This document shows, piece after piece, positions 46,004 to 57,112 of a stretch of DNA of 64,000 nt. Below the pieces are notes generated by a model. The model was not told where the DNA came from and ran no database searches. It worked only from the letters and a program-made list of their open reading frames with translations. Both the position numbers and the translations under genes were made by a program. How positions within the stretch are numbered: position 1 is the stretch's first letter; each line of letters opens with the position of its first letter. Source of the stretch: Anastatus disparis. Taxonomy: Eukaryota > Arthropoda > Insecta > Hymenoptera > Eupelmidae. The stretch is taken from assembly GCA_017163975.1 (NCBI GenBank), contig JAFFSR010000347.1, forward strand, positions 2,530,001 through 2,594,000. The letters are read 5' to 3'.

Positions 46004-47146
46004 AAAGAGGTCTCATTTTATTGTTGGATTTGATTCTAGAATGCTTCAGAAACAATTTTTAAAAAAGGATTGAAAACATTTTCAGAGCCTATTTTTTTGT
46101 CATCTTTCATGTTAATTTTTTTTTTTAGTTATTTATCATAAAATAATTTTTATTTTTATGATTTCATTCTAAGAATTTTCATTTTTCATAAATTTATTTT
46201 AGAAAGTTATTTTTTTATAAATCTATCTGTATTATTCTATTTTACCTACTTTTTTTTTCAAAACACGTCAAATATTGCATGCGGTTTAAGATTTAGGACA
46301 TTTGACACTACCTAATGATCAAGTTGCCCAAAAGATAGCTGGTGGCTAATTTTTAGACACGAAAAATATGATTTTTAAGTACTGAGATATGATCATATAA
46401 AATGTTGATAAAAAATCTATACGTTTTAGTGTTTTTAAAAATTTTTTACACAATTTTAACATATTAGATTGATGTATAACAACAATAACATAAACAAATC
46501 ATTTATGAATTTTGCTACGGGCTTACTAATAAAGACTTTTTCTTAGTGATTACTTAACCTGCAGGCGGCCGGAGTGATGCCGATCGGCATCACCTCAAGG
46601 TCGGCCTACATTGCTAGTCCATTAAGAACTTTTTGTATGGAAAAATTTTTCAAAGTATCACTTTTGAACATTTTGAAATGCCGGCCGCCTGAAGGTTAGA
46701 AAAGGCATGACCATGCATCTGGTGAAAATTCGTACAAGTTAAACTTTATTTTTTTTCTTTAAAATATGTTTTCTCGATATTTATGAATGAAGTAAATAAT
46801 ATTATAAACACGAATAGAGTTTTTAATTTTCATCATAATCTCATTATGTATCAAGAACTTAAAAAAAAAAAATTCTCTTTAGTTGCCAACTGTTGGGCAG
46901 GAGCCGCTGTTTGATACTTTTACCATGTAATGTGTAGATTGAAAAAAATAATATACATTATTTTTATAATTATATTATTCATTTATTTATTTCGAAAAAA
47001 TATACAATCAACATTAAAGATGACAAAAAAAAGTCTCTAAGAATGTTTTTAATTTTTTTTATCAAATTGTTTCTGAAGCATTCTAGAATCAAATCTAATC
47101 ATAATATATTAATATATAATAAAATATTAATAAGACCCCTTGAAAA
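46004..47146. mobile_element. About 1.14-kb inverted-repeat element interrupted by a MITE
   Basis: GATTTGATTCTAGAATGCTT followed by CAGAAACAATTT (46028 onward) is inverted at 47065-47097. The match extends through TTTTTTGTCATCTTTMATGTT and outwards to TCAARRGGTCTYATT near both limits. Exact ends are uncertain by about 10 bases. The interior is AT-rich and non-coding. Confidence 0.6.
46557..46696. mobile_element. 140-bp MITE with ACCTKCAGGCGGCCGG ends and TA flanks
   Basis: Left TA|ACCTGCAGGCGGCCGG, right CCGGCCGCCTGAAGGT|TA. A perfect GTGATGCCGATCGGCATCAC palindrome lies near the left end. GC-rich against an AT-rich host element, so clearly inserted. Confidence 0.8.
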
Positions 47147-47499
47147 TTGGCTGGATTCATTTCTAATGCTTAACTCATCGGAGTAAAATCTAAGTGTTGA
47201 TATATTTTGTGTTCCTTAATATGATTTCATGTTTAGCATTTATTCAAAACCATTATTCGAATATGTAAGTGGATATGTCATCGGATCTACATGTTTACTT
47301 ATGTATGAAATTCTTATTGATTTTTCTGATTTCAAATAAATACATATTTTTTTTTAATTGGTAATTTATTTTCTTAAAAAATTATTGCTACTTCATTATA
47401 TTTAGTTTCATTATATCGATGCTCATTGTTCGTGCCATTAATCTTAAATTTATGTTTGATATTCGACGTATTAATCATCATGTATTATATTCTGTAATC
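47147..47499. other. No gene recognised
   Basis: AT-rich flank before the Bel/Pao element; its LTR may begin within or just after this stretch. Confidence 0.35.
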
Positions 47500-48361
47500 G
47501 CGCCTAGACCAGGGATATGCCCCCTTTTTCTTATTGTAATTCGTTAGAGTTTTCTCTCAAGTCAGTGTTAAGCGAACAGCGAAACTAAGCGTCACGGCTC
47601 TATTTGTAATTAGAATAAATCTTTAAGCTGAATTAAGAATCGCATTTATTTCAAACACCTCTACATTATTATTATTATTAAGATTAATTTTCTCTATTTG
47701 GATAAAAAGAAATTTATTTAATATCTAAAGTCTAAAAACTCTAAAACATCTGGTCCTTCGAGCCAAATAAGAGAAGTTAGCGCATTTTGATGAAAGGAAG
47801 TGAATTGTGAGTATCAATGCAGTGCAGTCGAATCAGTCTCAAAATTCGACAAGTGCAGTGTTAAATTAGTGCATGAAAAAAGTGACTCTAAAATTAAAAG
47901 GCAAAATCCTATAAAATCATTATTCTCAGAATCGTCTTACGATCTTGTATGACGTTAGAGGGGAATGAGAGAGTGGGGATATATAAGTATCAAATATATG
48001 CCTATTGCTTCGATTTCAAATTAAGAGCGGAGTCTAAGCACAAACGTTGGAGCATCATTTTTCTTAATTACTCCCAACTCGCTTATCGTTTAAAAGGCAC
48101 AGTCGTCTTGTCGCTTTTATATATCCAAGCAAGCGCGCTAAGATCTCGCGACGCTCTACAAGTAGAAGCCTTTACATACACTAAGTTTACTTTGCCGGCT
48201 TATAATCACTGCTTTACTGCGCATTATAAATAAAATAAAACTTCATTGTTTTGCTGTTCGTTTTTTATTCAAAATTGTTATCTTGCCTAATTCGATAGTG
48301 TGTATTTTCTGCTGAAATATTCGCTTGACCTTGTTATCAAGTTATATATATATGTATATAT

Positions 48362-50138
48362 ATGCCTTCAAATGACGCCTTGCTGCTCGACCAAAAGCTT
48401 CTAATAGGCCTAATAAAATTGCTGCGAGACTATACGCAAACTGTCGTAGAAGGCACATATGATGCATTAGACATTAATATTAGGCTGGAAATGTTGAAAG
48501 TCTATTGGCAAGAATTTAGTCGAAACAACTTGACCTTGCAACGGTGTCAAGAGTCGTTGAAGGGCGATCTTACTTTTCAACAGATCAATTTGGCGGCGCA
48601 TTAGCAATGTATGTCGAAACAAAATCATGGATGAATCGCAGGATTATGCAACTCCAACCGGCAAGATCAGTGCAGACACAAGGCGTTAATACGTCATTTC
48701 AAGGTAGTACCACACAATCGTCTCTAGTAAAGGTTAAATTGCCCACATTTGACGGAAAGCAAGCGGATTGCGAGGTCTTTAAGGACAAATTCACCTCATT
48801 AGTCATAGAAGATACGATAATGTCCCAAGTCGTCAAACTGCAACGTTAACAAAACTGCTTAATCGGCTCAGTTTCTAGAATTTTAAGTGGTATTCGAGCA
48901 ACAGCTGAAAATTTTGAGCTAGCTTGGAAAGCTGTATGTCGACGTTACGATAATCGACATAAAAGATTAGCATATCAGCTTGATATGTTGGCTCAATTAC
49001 CTAAAGCAGATAAGGAAACAGCTGATCACCTCACTGTGATTTCAAATAAAGTAGCAGAATGCATAAATGTCTTCACGGTGTTGGGTCTACCGTTAGCTAA
49101 TTCTGATGTATTTTCATTTATGCGATAACCTCAAAATTGGCCGATTCAACGCGCAAAGAGTGGACTAAACTATTAGCAACAGATTTTCACGATAGTTTTC
49201 CCAACTTCAAGCAACTTGAAAAATTCTTGGAAAAAGACCTAAAATTTAACGTAATTAGTAACAAGTGCACACCACCAAAAATGGCTTTGTTAGATAATTA
49301 GAAATAAAATTCTTGAGAGATACTAAAAATATGAGGCGTCAGGAATTGGTAAACAATGATTTAAGGTGCAAAATTCGTAAAATTCACCGTTTTTTTGAGG
49401 TAGCTTGAAATCGTTTGCGATTTAGTATATGAAAATTATGCAATTTGAAAGTGTTTCAAAGACGATTAAGTTGAGCCGTAATTGATCAAAATCGATTAAT
49501 AACTTTTATAAATAATTATCGAAAACAAAAATCGAAAATCGCGAAATTTTCAAATATTTTTCATTTTATAAAAAAAGGATGTACATGTTTGTAATGCAAC
49601 AAAAATGTGCCTCTTATTATCCTTAAGTTACCATAAAAATTTCATCAAAAAATATTAATTATTTTATAAGATGCACCTCTAATCATTGTTTACAAATTCC
49701 TGACGGCTCAAATTTTTGGGGTCTCTAAAGAATTTCATTTCTAATCATCCAACAAAGCCATTTTTGGTGGTGTGCACCTGTTACTAATTACGTTATGCAT
49801 TTTGACTAATTCTACTGGACTTATATACAGTCATCACTTCTTTATGAATCAAAGGAGAAGGTTTTCGCTGAGGATCACCAATCTGAATAAACAAGCAAGT
49901 ACTGAAGGCAAGGCAAAAAATGCGTAAAAAATCAAAGAAAGTGGGTGCGCTTTTTATTAAAAAGAAACAGGAAAAATCAGCTAATCGTGCTAAATGTTCC
50001 TTTTGTAAGAAAGCTCACTTCTTAGGCTTCTGTAAAAAATTTGCTGCATGTTCACAGGCTCAAAAGGAGGCTCACATAGAATCTAAGAATTTGTGTGTCA
50101 ATTGTCTAAATCCTGGACATAACTGTCAGCAACTATAA
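48362..50138 (+). pseudogene. Bel/Pao Gag, frameshifted and interrupted by a MITE
   Basis: Starts MPSNDALLLDQKLLIGLIKL. After a frameshift near 48600 comes VKLPTFDGKQADCEVFKDKF, the typical Gag core, then (48851 on) RILSGIRATAENFELAWKAV and LAYQLDMLAQLPKADKETAD. A 545-bp MITE (49249-49793) splits it. The last part (49920-50138) has two zinc knuckles: CSFCKKAHFLGFC and CVNCLNPGHNC. Gag builds the particle and binds RNA. Several stops make it non-functional. Confidence 0.85.
49249..49793. mobile_element. 545-bp MITE with TA duplication inside gag
   Basis: ACGTAATTAGTAACA at the left and TGTTACTAATTACGT at the right are inverted; TA flanks both (49247-49248 and 49794-49795). The TIR continues through GTGCACACCACCAAAAATGG. 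Removing it and one TA copy rejoins Gag-like sequence, proving insertion. Tc1/mariner-type target. Confidence 0.85.
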
Positions 50139-50249
50139 GGCTGCAGGCTGTTATCTTATCTGTGCACAAAAGCACAATCTAAACTTCATGTCGATTCACT
50201 GGTGAAACCAGCCAATGAAGCTGCTTATGGACACACCTAAGTGCAGGAA

Positions 50250-51495
50250 GTTACGAGTGTCGTATCAACACCTGCATGTAAAAAGGTACTTGCCACAGCG
50301 TGCGTCGTTCTACAGGCGCTAAGCGAAATCTCTATGGTGGCTTGCGCTGTCATCGATCCGGGAGCAGAAGAGTTCTTCAGTTCGGAACGTTTGGCTCAGG
50401 CACTTTAATTGAATTGACAATCAGAGAACGTGGTTGTAACAGGGTTTGGTTGCACTACTACTGCCATATCTACCCCGCGTTTTTCTAACCTTAAAATCTA
50501 ATCATGACACTAATTTTGCGCTTGAATTTACAGCTTTCGTTCTAAAAAGGCTTACTAATTGATTGCCACGTCATGAAATATATCTACCGTCTTGGACTAA
50601 CTTCGAGAAACTTGATCTTGCGTATCCAAGTTGTAAGCTTCCAGATACAATTGACTGTCTACTGGATGTAGAGGTCTTCGCCTGCATTATCCGTGATGGC
50701 ATCGTTTAAGGTCCACCAAACGCTCACGTCACAGCAATTAACTCTATCTTTGGTCGGTTGCTTGTTGATGGCAATTGTCTATATACTGGTCAAGGAAGAT
50801 CAAACATCACATCTATACGTCTTGCCGTCAAAGACGACTTAAATCAAGCTGTAAAAAGATTTTGGGAAATCGAAGAGATTTCGCCCAGTGTCTCTCGCAA
50901 TCCTGAAGAGGATGAGTGCTATAAGCACTTTACGCATACCCGTAACGATGAAGGTCGTTTTATTGTGAGACTTCCATTTGTCCATAAGTAGGCTCATTCG
51001 GATATGCGGTCTATTGTTGATGCTTGTCTAAAATGCATCAAGCGACGCTTCGCTCAGCAACCTAACGTTGAGAGGGCTTACAGAGAATTTATGGCTGAGT
51101 ATAAAAATATAGATCATATGGAACTAGCCACAAAGAAGGTATACAATAATGAAATCTTTTATTTACCTCGTTGTCCTGTGTTTAAAAAGGATGCATTAAA
51201 TGAAATTCAGGTAGTATTTAATACATCTCAAAAGAACGCAAAAGGTCTCTCACTTAATTCTATGCTTCACGTAGGTCCCAAATTTCAGGAGGACGTACTA
51301 GCAATTATTCTTCGCTGGTCATTCTATCGTTTTGTCTTTACCTGAAACACCATAAAAATGTTTCGCCAATTTACTGTGCATAGCAAAGATCGTGATTGGC
51401 AGAGAATACTTTAGAGAGATTCCGTAACCGAAAGTATTCAAACTTATAGGTTAACTACGGTTACTTATGGCACATCTTGTGCACCTTTTTTGCCA
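50250..51495 (+). pseudogene. Bel/Pao Pol: protease and N-terminal reverse transcriptase
   Basis: Protease-like segment AVIDPGAEEFFSSERLAQAL (about 50350) carries the D-x-G active-site pattern. After 50580: YLPSWTNFEKLDLAYPSCKL, INSIFGRLLVDGN, then RFWEIEEISPSVSRNPEEDE and GRFIVRLPFV, the segment that precedes RT in this superfamily. RT starts with AYREFMAEYKNIDHMEL, YLPRCPVFKK, QVVFNTSQKNAKGLSLNSML and later DRDWQRIL and YRLTTVTYGTSCAP. Stops occur at 50401, 50707, 50989 and 51343. The catalytic YVDD region and everything after it are missing. Confidence 0.88.
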
Positions 51496-51784
51496 AACGT
51501 CTGCATGCTCGATTTTGAATTTTTTAATTTCGTGAATTCTTTAAAAAGTTATAGTTCATTGATTAAAATTCAAAAATTCGTAAAAATTCGGAAATTTTTA
51601 ATCATTAAAAAATTAAGTTAAAAAAGAGTTTAAAATATTCTACAGCCTAAAAAACGATAGTATTTTGTTTGATCTTTACAACACCAATTGAATTTTTTAA
51701 ATCCATCATAGCGTTTTTGAGATATCACGATTTGAATTTGAGTTTTAGTAAAAAAAAATGTTTCCGAACTTTTGAGTGGTACTG
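51496..51784. mobile_element. One-ended Tc1/mariner-like remnant
   Basis: The right end reads CGAACTTTTGAGTGGTACTG (51765-51784) followed by TA. In reverse, CAGTACCACTCAAAAGTTCG resembles Tc1-type termini. The left end and the transposase are not visible; the region is AT-rich. Confidence 0.5.
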
Positions 51785-51797
51785 TATATATATATAT

Positions 51798-52440
51798 CGC
51801 CCATTCTCTGTCAAATCGAAGGACGAAAAATTTTTTCTCGCTAAAAATTGGTAAAATGGTTCTTTTCTATATTATGAACCACTCAGAATTTTTTTAGATT
51901 TCTTTAGTACGTATTTTTAGAGCACTAAAGCTGTAAAGTTGGGCAAAAACCATATTTTTGACATTTTTGACTAATTTTAAACTTAAATTACTCAGTTAGG
52001 TTGCGTTTTAGAAATCTATTACTGAAAAACTTTTTTCTTCAAAATATTCTAAATTTTGAGAAAAAATTAATTTAAAAGTGCTAATGTAGCTATTCGCTGA
52101 GCTAAAGTCATTTAAAACATTGAAATACCACTTTTCAAGGTTTCGAGCCATGATTCCATGTCCAAGAAAATCATCGAAGTAGATAATATATGTATAAATT
52201 TGACCTACAAATTTCATCCTGGGTGATCCCTTGGAAAGAATAAAAATGTAATTTAAAATAATGAAAAATGTGATTTTCAGCTACATTTAATCATTTTAAT
52301 GTTGACTTGTACTCATAGGTTGCAGATTTCTCTTGGCAAACATTCATAGAAATAGTTGTATACTTTGCAAATATTAAAATATATTAAAAAATATCTTCTG
52401 AAAGATTTAGAGTGAACCAAACCTTGAGATTTTTTTAATA
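51798..52440. repeat. Isolated copy of the family B terminal repeat
   Basis: Starts CGCCCATTCTCTGTCAAAT directly after a TATATA run and aligns with 11085-11730, sharing ACCACTCAGAATTTTTTTA, GCTAATGTAGCTATYCGCTG and GAAATAGTTGTA. It is more diverged than the two arms of the 9.36-kb copy are from each other. No opposite end lies within the window, so it is a truncated copy. Confidence 0.75.
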
Positions 52441-53289
52441 AATCATGTGCCACCGCAGCATATGAAAAATATACTTAAATACTGAATTTAAAAAAATTTT
52501 TGTTTATTTCATAGTTTAAGGCTATATCATACTGCTAATATTTCCAATAACACATGATGACAGGTAATTATATGTAAAATTCTTTTCTCATAAGATTCAC
52601 AATGGATTAGGCCTTTCTTATTAGAAAAAAATTGAATGTCATTGAATTTCTTGAAAATTATGATTGGTAACTAAAATATCCTTTGTTTATTTGACTGAAA
52701 AGATTTAGAATATCATTTTTTCTTTATTTCTTTCATAATTTAAATATAATCTATCTCAAGATACAATAACGCTTTAAGGAATAATTAATTGAATTTTTAG
52801 TCATGAAATATTTTTACATATTAAATAATGTTAACAGTCCAAGAGATAAGACATGATCCGCTTTGTACTTATAATTCATCACATTTGTCATTGCATTTTT
52901 ACAGTAAAAGTAACTTAACTGTATAACTAACCAATATTTAAATTCAATTCTTTATACGCTAAAAAGTATATTGTAAGTTTTTTTTAAAGCAATTTTATGA
53001 AAACTTTGTAAAGATTTAGTATTTTATAAAGTCAAATCCATAGAAATTTTATATAGTTGCCTTTTTTTATAAATAGACTTTCTAATATTAATGTATTTCA
53101 TAAAGTGAACTTTATAAAACAGATATACTTTATAGAGTTCATTTTATAAATAGCATAACTCACTCATTGCACCGCATAAGTTGCTACTTAACGGAGTCGA
53201 CTTCCCTCTCCAAATCCACTCTTGTTTGCTACGTAAGAGAACGTTAGCCGAAATTAATTGCACTACTTAATGGAACGTGAAGTGTACAT
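52441..53289. other. No gene recognised
   Basis: AT-rich. A TTTATAAAGT-type word recurs at 53020-53150. Some of the left part may be a diverged inner portion of the family B terminal repeat. Confidence 0.4.
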
Positions 53290-53901
53290 ATTGGGAACTC
53301 ACACACTTGCGATGACCTCTCGTGGCAAAGCTGTGAAATAATCTAAAACACAACTTTGCGTTGAGTAGCATAGCAATTGGTGTTTAATTTTTATTTTTTA
53401 ATTGAAAACTAATTACAATGTAATAAAAAGAGTTCAAAATGCGTGAAAAAAATTCCAACAGAGATTATTGTGTAGTAAGAGGTCGTGAAATTTAAGTAGT
53501 CAAGAATTTAAATGTTAGTTTTCATCTCTTCCCGAGAACAAATCGAGGTCATGTAAACAAGCAGAATATATTTGACAACTCTGCGAAGATAGATTTGTAT
53601 GAAGCGTGGACAAGTAGACGTCTGCAAGCAATAAGCTATATGAAGTTAACCTCACCTTTGAATGTATATTTTTTATTAATTTCACATTTTATTTCGAATT
53701 GGGTCTGATAAACCATTTCTCCTTGTATAAATTTACGTTGTGCACGATTGGTGTTAGCGCATTTACAAATATTTTTCACGGTGATGATGTTTAGACTAAA
53801 AAACTAATGTCATTACATTTAAGCGCAGCTTGTACTGTAGAATTCTGTCGCTATGTTAGTATACTATATATATAGGTTACGCCTTCGTGTGAGTTCCCAA
53901 T
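53290..53901. repeat. Inverted pair ATTGGGAACTCACAC
   Basis: ATTGGGAACTCACAC (53290-53304) and its exact inverse (53887-53901). The right copy overlaps the left end of the next element, so this may be a MITE sharing its terminus or a nested copy. Non-coding between. Confidence 0.45.
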
Positions 53902-54339
53902 GCCGTCATCTTTTCCAGAGCTCCTCTCTTCTTGGTCTGACGTTGTTTCTGGCTCTGCAAACTGAAAAATGATTTTAGAAAGCTTGTGAACTTATTCTTA
54001 TACTTTTATCCTTCCTTTCCTATTTTTAAGTTTCCACAACCATCATATCCCCTTTCTTGCAACTTCCAGCGCCATCTGAACTTACCCCACTGCTCAAAAT
54101 GGGTATAAAAAGAGGCGCGTCATGAATTGGAAATCATTCTTGTGCTTCAAGCCAATAAGGATGATAGCCCTCTGATATAAGTCTAGAAAGTTTACAAGAG
54201 TTTCACTACAATATAAAAAGAACTCTGTTACATCAAGTAAATATAAGAAAAAAGTGTTTTGAAAAAGATCTGATTTTTATCGACTTTTATTGAATCTTTA
54301 TCAAACTGATTCATACCTATATCCATACTCTATTATATC

Positions 54340-55710
54340 AATATCTATACTTCAGATCCATCTGTTGACAATCTAATTCGTTAACCTCGAATTTATCTTT
54401 GTTTCTAAAGGAATGTAGACATCGATCGCATACATGAATCTCATAGCTTTGTTTGGTTACTTGACTGTTTACCAATTGTGACAAATTCTTGACCTATACG
54501 TAATGGAAGTTAGATATTGAATTATCATCATCGCTACTGGCTTTTTCTTCATCATCAACGTAGACGTCTTGAATTAGAAGTAAATTGACGTATTGCTCCT
54601 TCTTAAGAGAAGCGACGTGACATGAATGAACTGAATAGTTGATGCCTGACTTCTTCAATACATACACCTTGATAGAGATGTCATTATGCTTTTCGAATTT
54701 AGCCACCTGTTGCAATCCACCCACTGGAGTGGGAAAGTCTATCCTTCTAGAGTTGAGCTCATTTTCGAACTGCTTATAATTGTTTATACGTATCGGATGA
54801 TCATTAGGTGGATATAGTGCTGACACGATTGATTACTTAAAACACTATTCATCATCTTTTTTTTGTTTACACATGTCTCTTGTTCTGTATAGGCATCAGT
54901 AGCGCAATATAAAAGCTGCCTCTCAACAAAGAAGATATACGCTTATAGAAGGATTCTTCTGGGTTAAATTTTTCGTTCGAAAGCCTGGGTAACACTTTAA
55001 CATTGTTTGTATATCTATACACATGAAAAATTTGATATATATATAGATATAAAAATACATGGGATCTGGTGGCGCCCTTAGTAGCTGGGTAACTCATTTT
55101 TGGCAGAAACTTTCCATTTAAGAGTACGCTTCTATAAGCGTCTATATTCGTTGCTCTCATGGAGTGGAGATTATAAATGTTAATGTCAAGACTCAATATC
55201 TTTTGCAAACTTCATCCAAATGTTGTTGATTTCTGCTTGAATTTCTCTATTTCTCAAAAGATGAGTTCTCTCACGTTGTTGTTAAATTATTGGATGACAT
55301 CAGTAGTTCGGAAAATGACAGCATTCTCTGTACTACAGTAATTCACCTCAGCGACCACCAAATCATCCTGTAGAACAGGGTATTCTGCCAATAGCTCAGC
55401 GTTGACTTTAAGAGGGTTATATCTACTGAAAGTATCGCTCACGTTTGATTCAAAGACTGCTCGAAAATCATTCATAAAAGTTCGAATATCTAGATGAATG
55501 CTGATTGAAAGTCATCCCATTGAACGCTTTTTTCATTCACAACGTTGACACGTTGGGACTTATTCTTAACTGAATCCTGTATACGGACGCCTGTTTTCAA
55601 AAGACTGTTCAGTTTAGATTGGATGGTGAGTGGATGAACCGTTGAAGTCTGGCACTTTTTTTCTGTAGAATGGTGAGTTTAAGAGCCATAAGAATTTGTA
55701 AATTAGTAAT
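54340..55710 (-). pseudogene. N-terminal region of Polinton-type DNA polymerase B, broken
   Basis: Minus-strand pieces in order: KNKSQRVNVVNEKSVQWDDF (about 55570), then VFESNVSDTFSRYNPLKVNA (55475-55287), SLDINIYNLHSMRA and NPEESFYKRISSLL (55208-54867), SALYPPNDHPIRINNYKQFE, DFPTPVGGLQQVAKFEKHND and YVNLLLIQDVYVDDEE (54826-54494), and lastly KNLSQLVNSQV with a Cys pair in CDRCLHSF and LDCQQ (to about 54350). This is the leader and zinc-finger region that precedes the exonuclease domain in insect Polinton polymerases. No exonuclease or palm follows. Multiple stops and frameshifts. Confidence 0.7.
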
Positions 55711-56004
55711 CGCACTATTACATAAACTCCTCTATGATTTCAAGTCATTGACATTTTCTTGACCATTCTTTTCTTGGTCCAAAAATTTCCACAACATCTG
55801 GACTTCATGAGAAAAGTATTCAGAAGACTGCATCTTGTAATGTGCTCTCTTCAAATCTCTTGCCTAAATAAATAACTCTGGTAATCTCAAGTTCCTTATA
55901 TCTGCTCAATTCAGTGATGGGAGAAACTTTTTTCTTGGTAACGTAGATCTCTCTAACGATACAATCAACTTTAATAATATGTGAGTAATTAAAGATACAA
56001 ATAA

Positions 56005-56238
56005 CTATTTTAATAAATACTTGTTTTTATAATCTTCTCTCTGAAAACTTTCATATTTTCCAAAACACTTTTTTGGTATATTTACTCGATGTAGCAGAGA
56101 TCCCTTTACATTATAATAAAGCTCTTGTAGATTTCCTAAACTTATATCGGAGGACTTCCTTTCTGATTGGTTTGGAGCACAAAAATTTATACCCATTTCG
56201 AATAGTGGGGTAAGTTCAGATGGCGCAGGAAGTTGCAA
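56005..56238 (-). CDS. Short frame starting within the right TIR, unknown
   Basis: 77 codons from MQLPAPSELTPLFEMGINFC; its first 15 codons lie in the terminal repeat, partly upstream of the TATA-like box, so this start is unlikely to be used from that box. No domain is recognised. It could be a chance frame or the remnant of the first exon of the polymerase gene. Confidence 0.25.
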   Translation of the reverse strand: MQLPAPSELTPLFEMGINFCAPNQSERKSSDISLGNLQELYYNVKGSLLHRVNIPKKCFGKYESFQREDYKNKYLLK

Positions 56239-56506
56239 GAGGGGTAAAACAATGGTGATAAAAACTTGAAGAGAGGGGTGAGCAAATGAGAGTATAAGAT
56301 TGAGCTTACGAGCTTTCTCAAATCATTTTTCAGTTTGCAGAGCCAGAAGAAACATCAGTTCAAGAAGAGAGGAGCCCCGGAAAAGATGACGATTTATGTA
56401 TTGGACTCACCATGCTTTGAATTTTTGAAGTTATTCATTGTAAAGAAGACTTCTATGATTTGCAATTCAAAGCCATTGGTATGCATATACAAATATTCAT
56501 AGTTAA

Positions 56507-56935
56507 GAGGCGGTCGGAACCAAATCGGTGATTTACTTCGATGCTTGTAATAAATGCTTATAATAATTTATTCATTCATTAATATGGTAAAAATATAGTC
56601 ATTTCCTCTAGTCATGTATATAAAGAATAATTTAAAATAGTTAAAGCCAGAAAAATATACAAAATATTGTTATAAAGCGAAAAATGCCACCTAACAATCG
56701 ACACGACAGTTTTTTGCATGCGGTATATGTCAAGTCAGTTTGATATTTGTAATAAATGCTTATAATAATGTATTTACTTATTTATATGGTAAAAATATAG
56801 TCATTTCCTCTAGTCATGTATATAAAGAATAATTTGAATTAGTTTAAGCCATCAAAATATACAAAATATTATCGTAAAGCGAAAAATGCTGACTTGATAT
56901 ATACCGCAAGTCACCGATTTGGTTCCGACCGCCTC
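56507..56935. mobile_element. 429-bp MITE with TTAA flanks and an internal tandem duplication
   Basis: TTAA|GAGGCGGTCGGAACCAAA and its inverse ...CCGACCGCCTC|TTAA. The interior is a nearly 200-bp direct duplication starting TTGTAATAAATGCTTATAAT (56545 and 56747). TTAA flanks fit piggyBac or Kolobok target duplication; the TIR start is not the usual CCC of piggyBac. Confidence 0.75.
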
Positions 56936-57112
56936 TTAATTATCATATTTGTATTAGTATATAACCTATTTACATCGATATATTATCATACACATACTAG
57001 CTCACATACAAACATATACACACATACAATCACATCTGTATTTGTTCAAATTATTCAAGACAGTAGTAATCATATCTATATTAATTTTTATACTTTTCTA
57101 CATCAGCATTAA

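Larger units (their letters stand above)
47500..51495 (+). mobile_element. Decayed Bel/Pao LTR retrotransposon, 3' truncated
   Basis: Gag, protease and reverse transcriptase pieces lie in the right order on the plus strand. A leader segment TCTGGTCCTTCGAGCC (47749-47764) resembles the post-LTR leader of Bel/Pao elements, so the 5' LTR probably ends just before it, although I cannot fix its start. The copy stops in RT at about 51495, where a Tc1-like remnant begins. No 3' LTR is seen in the window. Confidence 0.8.
53889..56410. mobile_element. 2.5-kb TIR-bounded Polinton-derived element
   Basis: The left end (53889-54130) and right end (56180-56410) are inverted, sharing GTCATCTTTTCC, CTCCTCTCTTCTTG, GGCTCTGCAAACTGAAAAAT and GCGCCATCTGAACTTACCCC. 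Each terminal repeat contains a TATA-like box pointing inward (GGGTATAAAAAGAGG at 54101; GGGTATAAATT on the minus strand at 56186-56194). The only recognisable coding content is an N-terminal Polinton polymerase segment on the minus strand. Target duplication not found. It may be a deletion derivative of a Polinton or a separate small element that acquired this segment. Confidence 0.65.

Noticed and set aside
47949..48233. 94-codon frame upstream of Gag
   Set aside because: It lies in the Bel/Pao leader region, has no domain and no homologous frame is expected there.
53305..53886. Densovirus-like genome between the inverted ATTGGGAACTCACAC copies
   Set aside because: There is no coding frame for a replication or capsid protein; only the short inverted pair is present.
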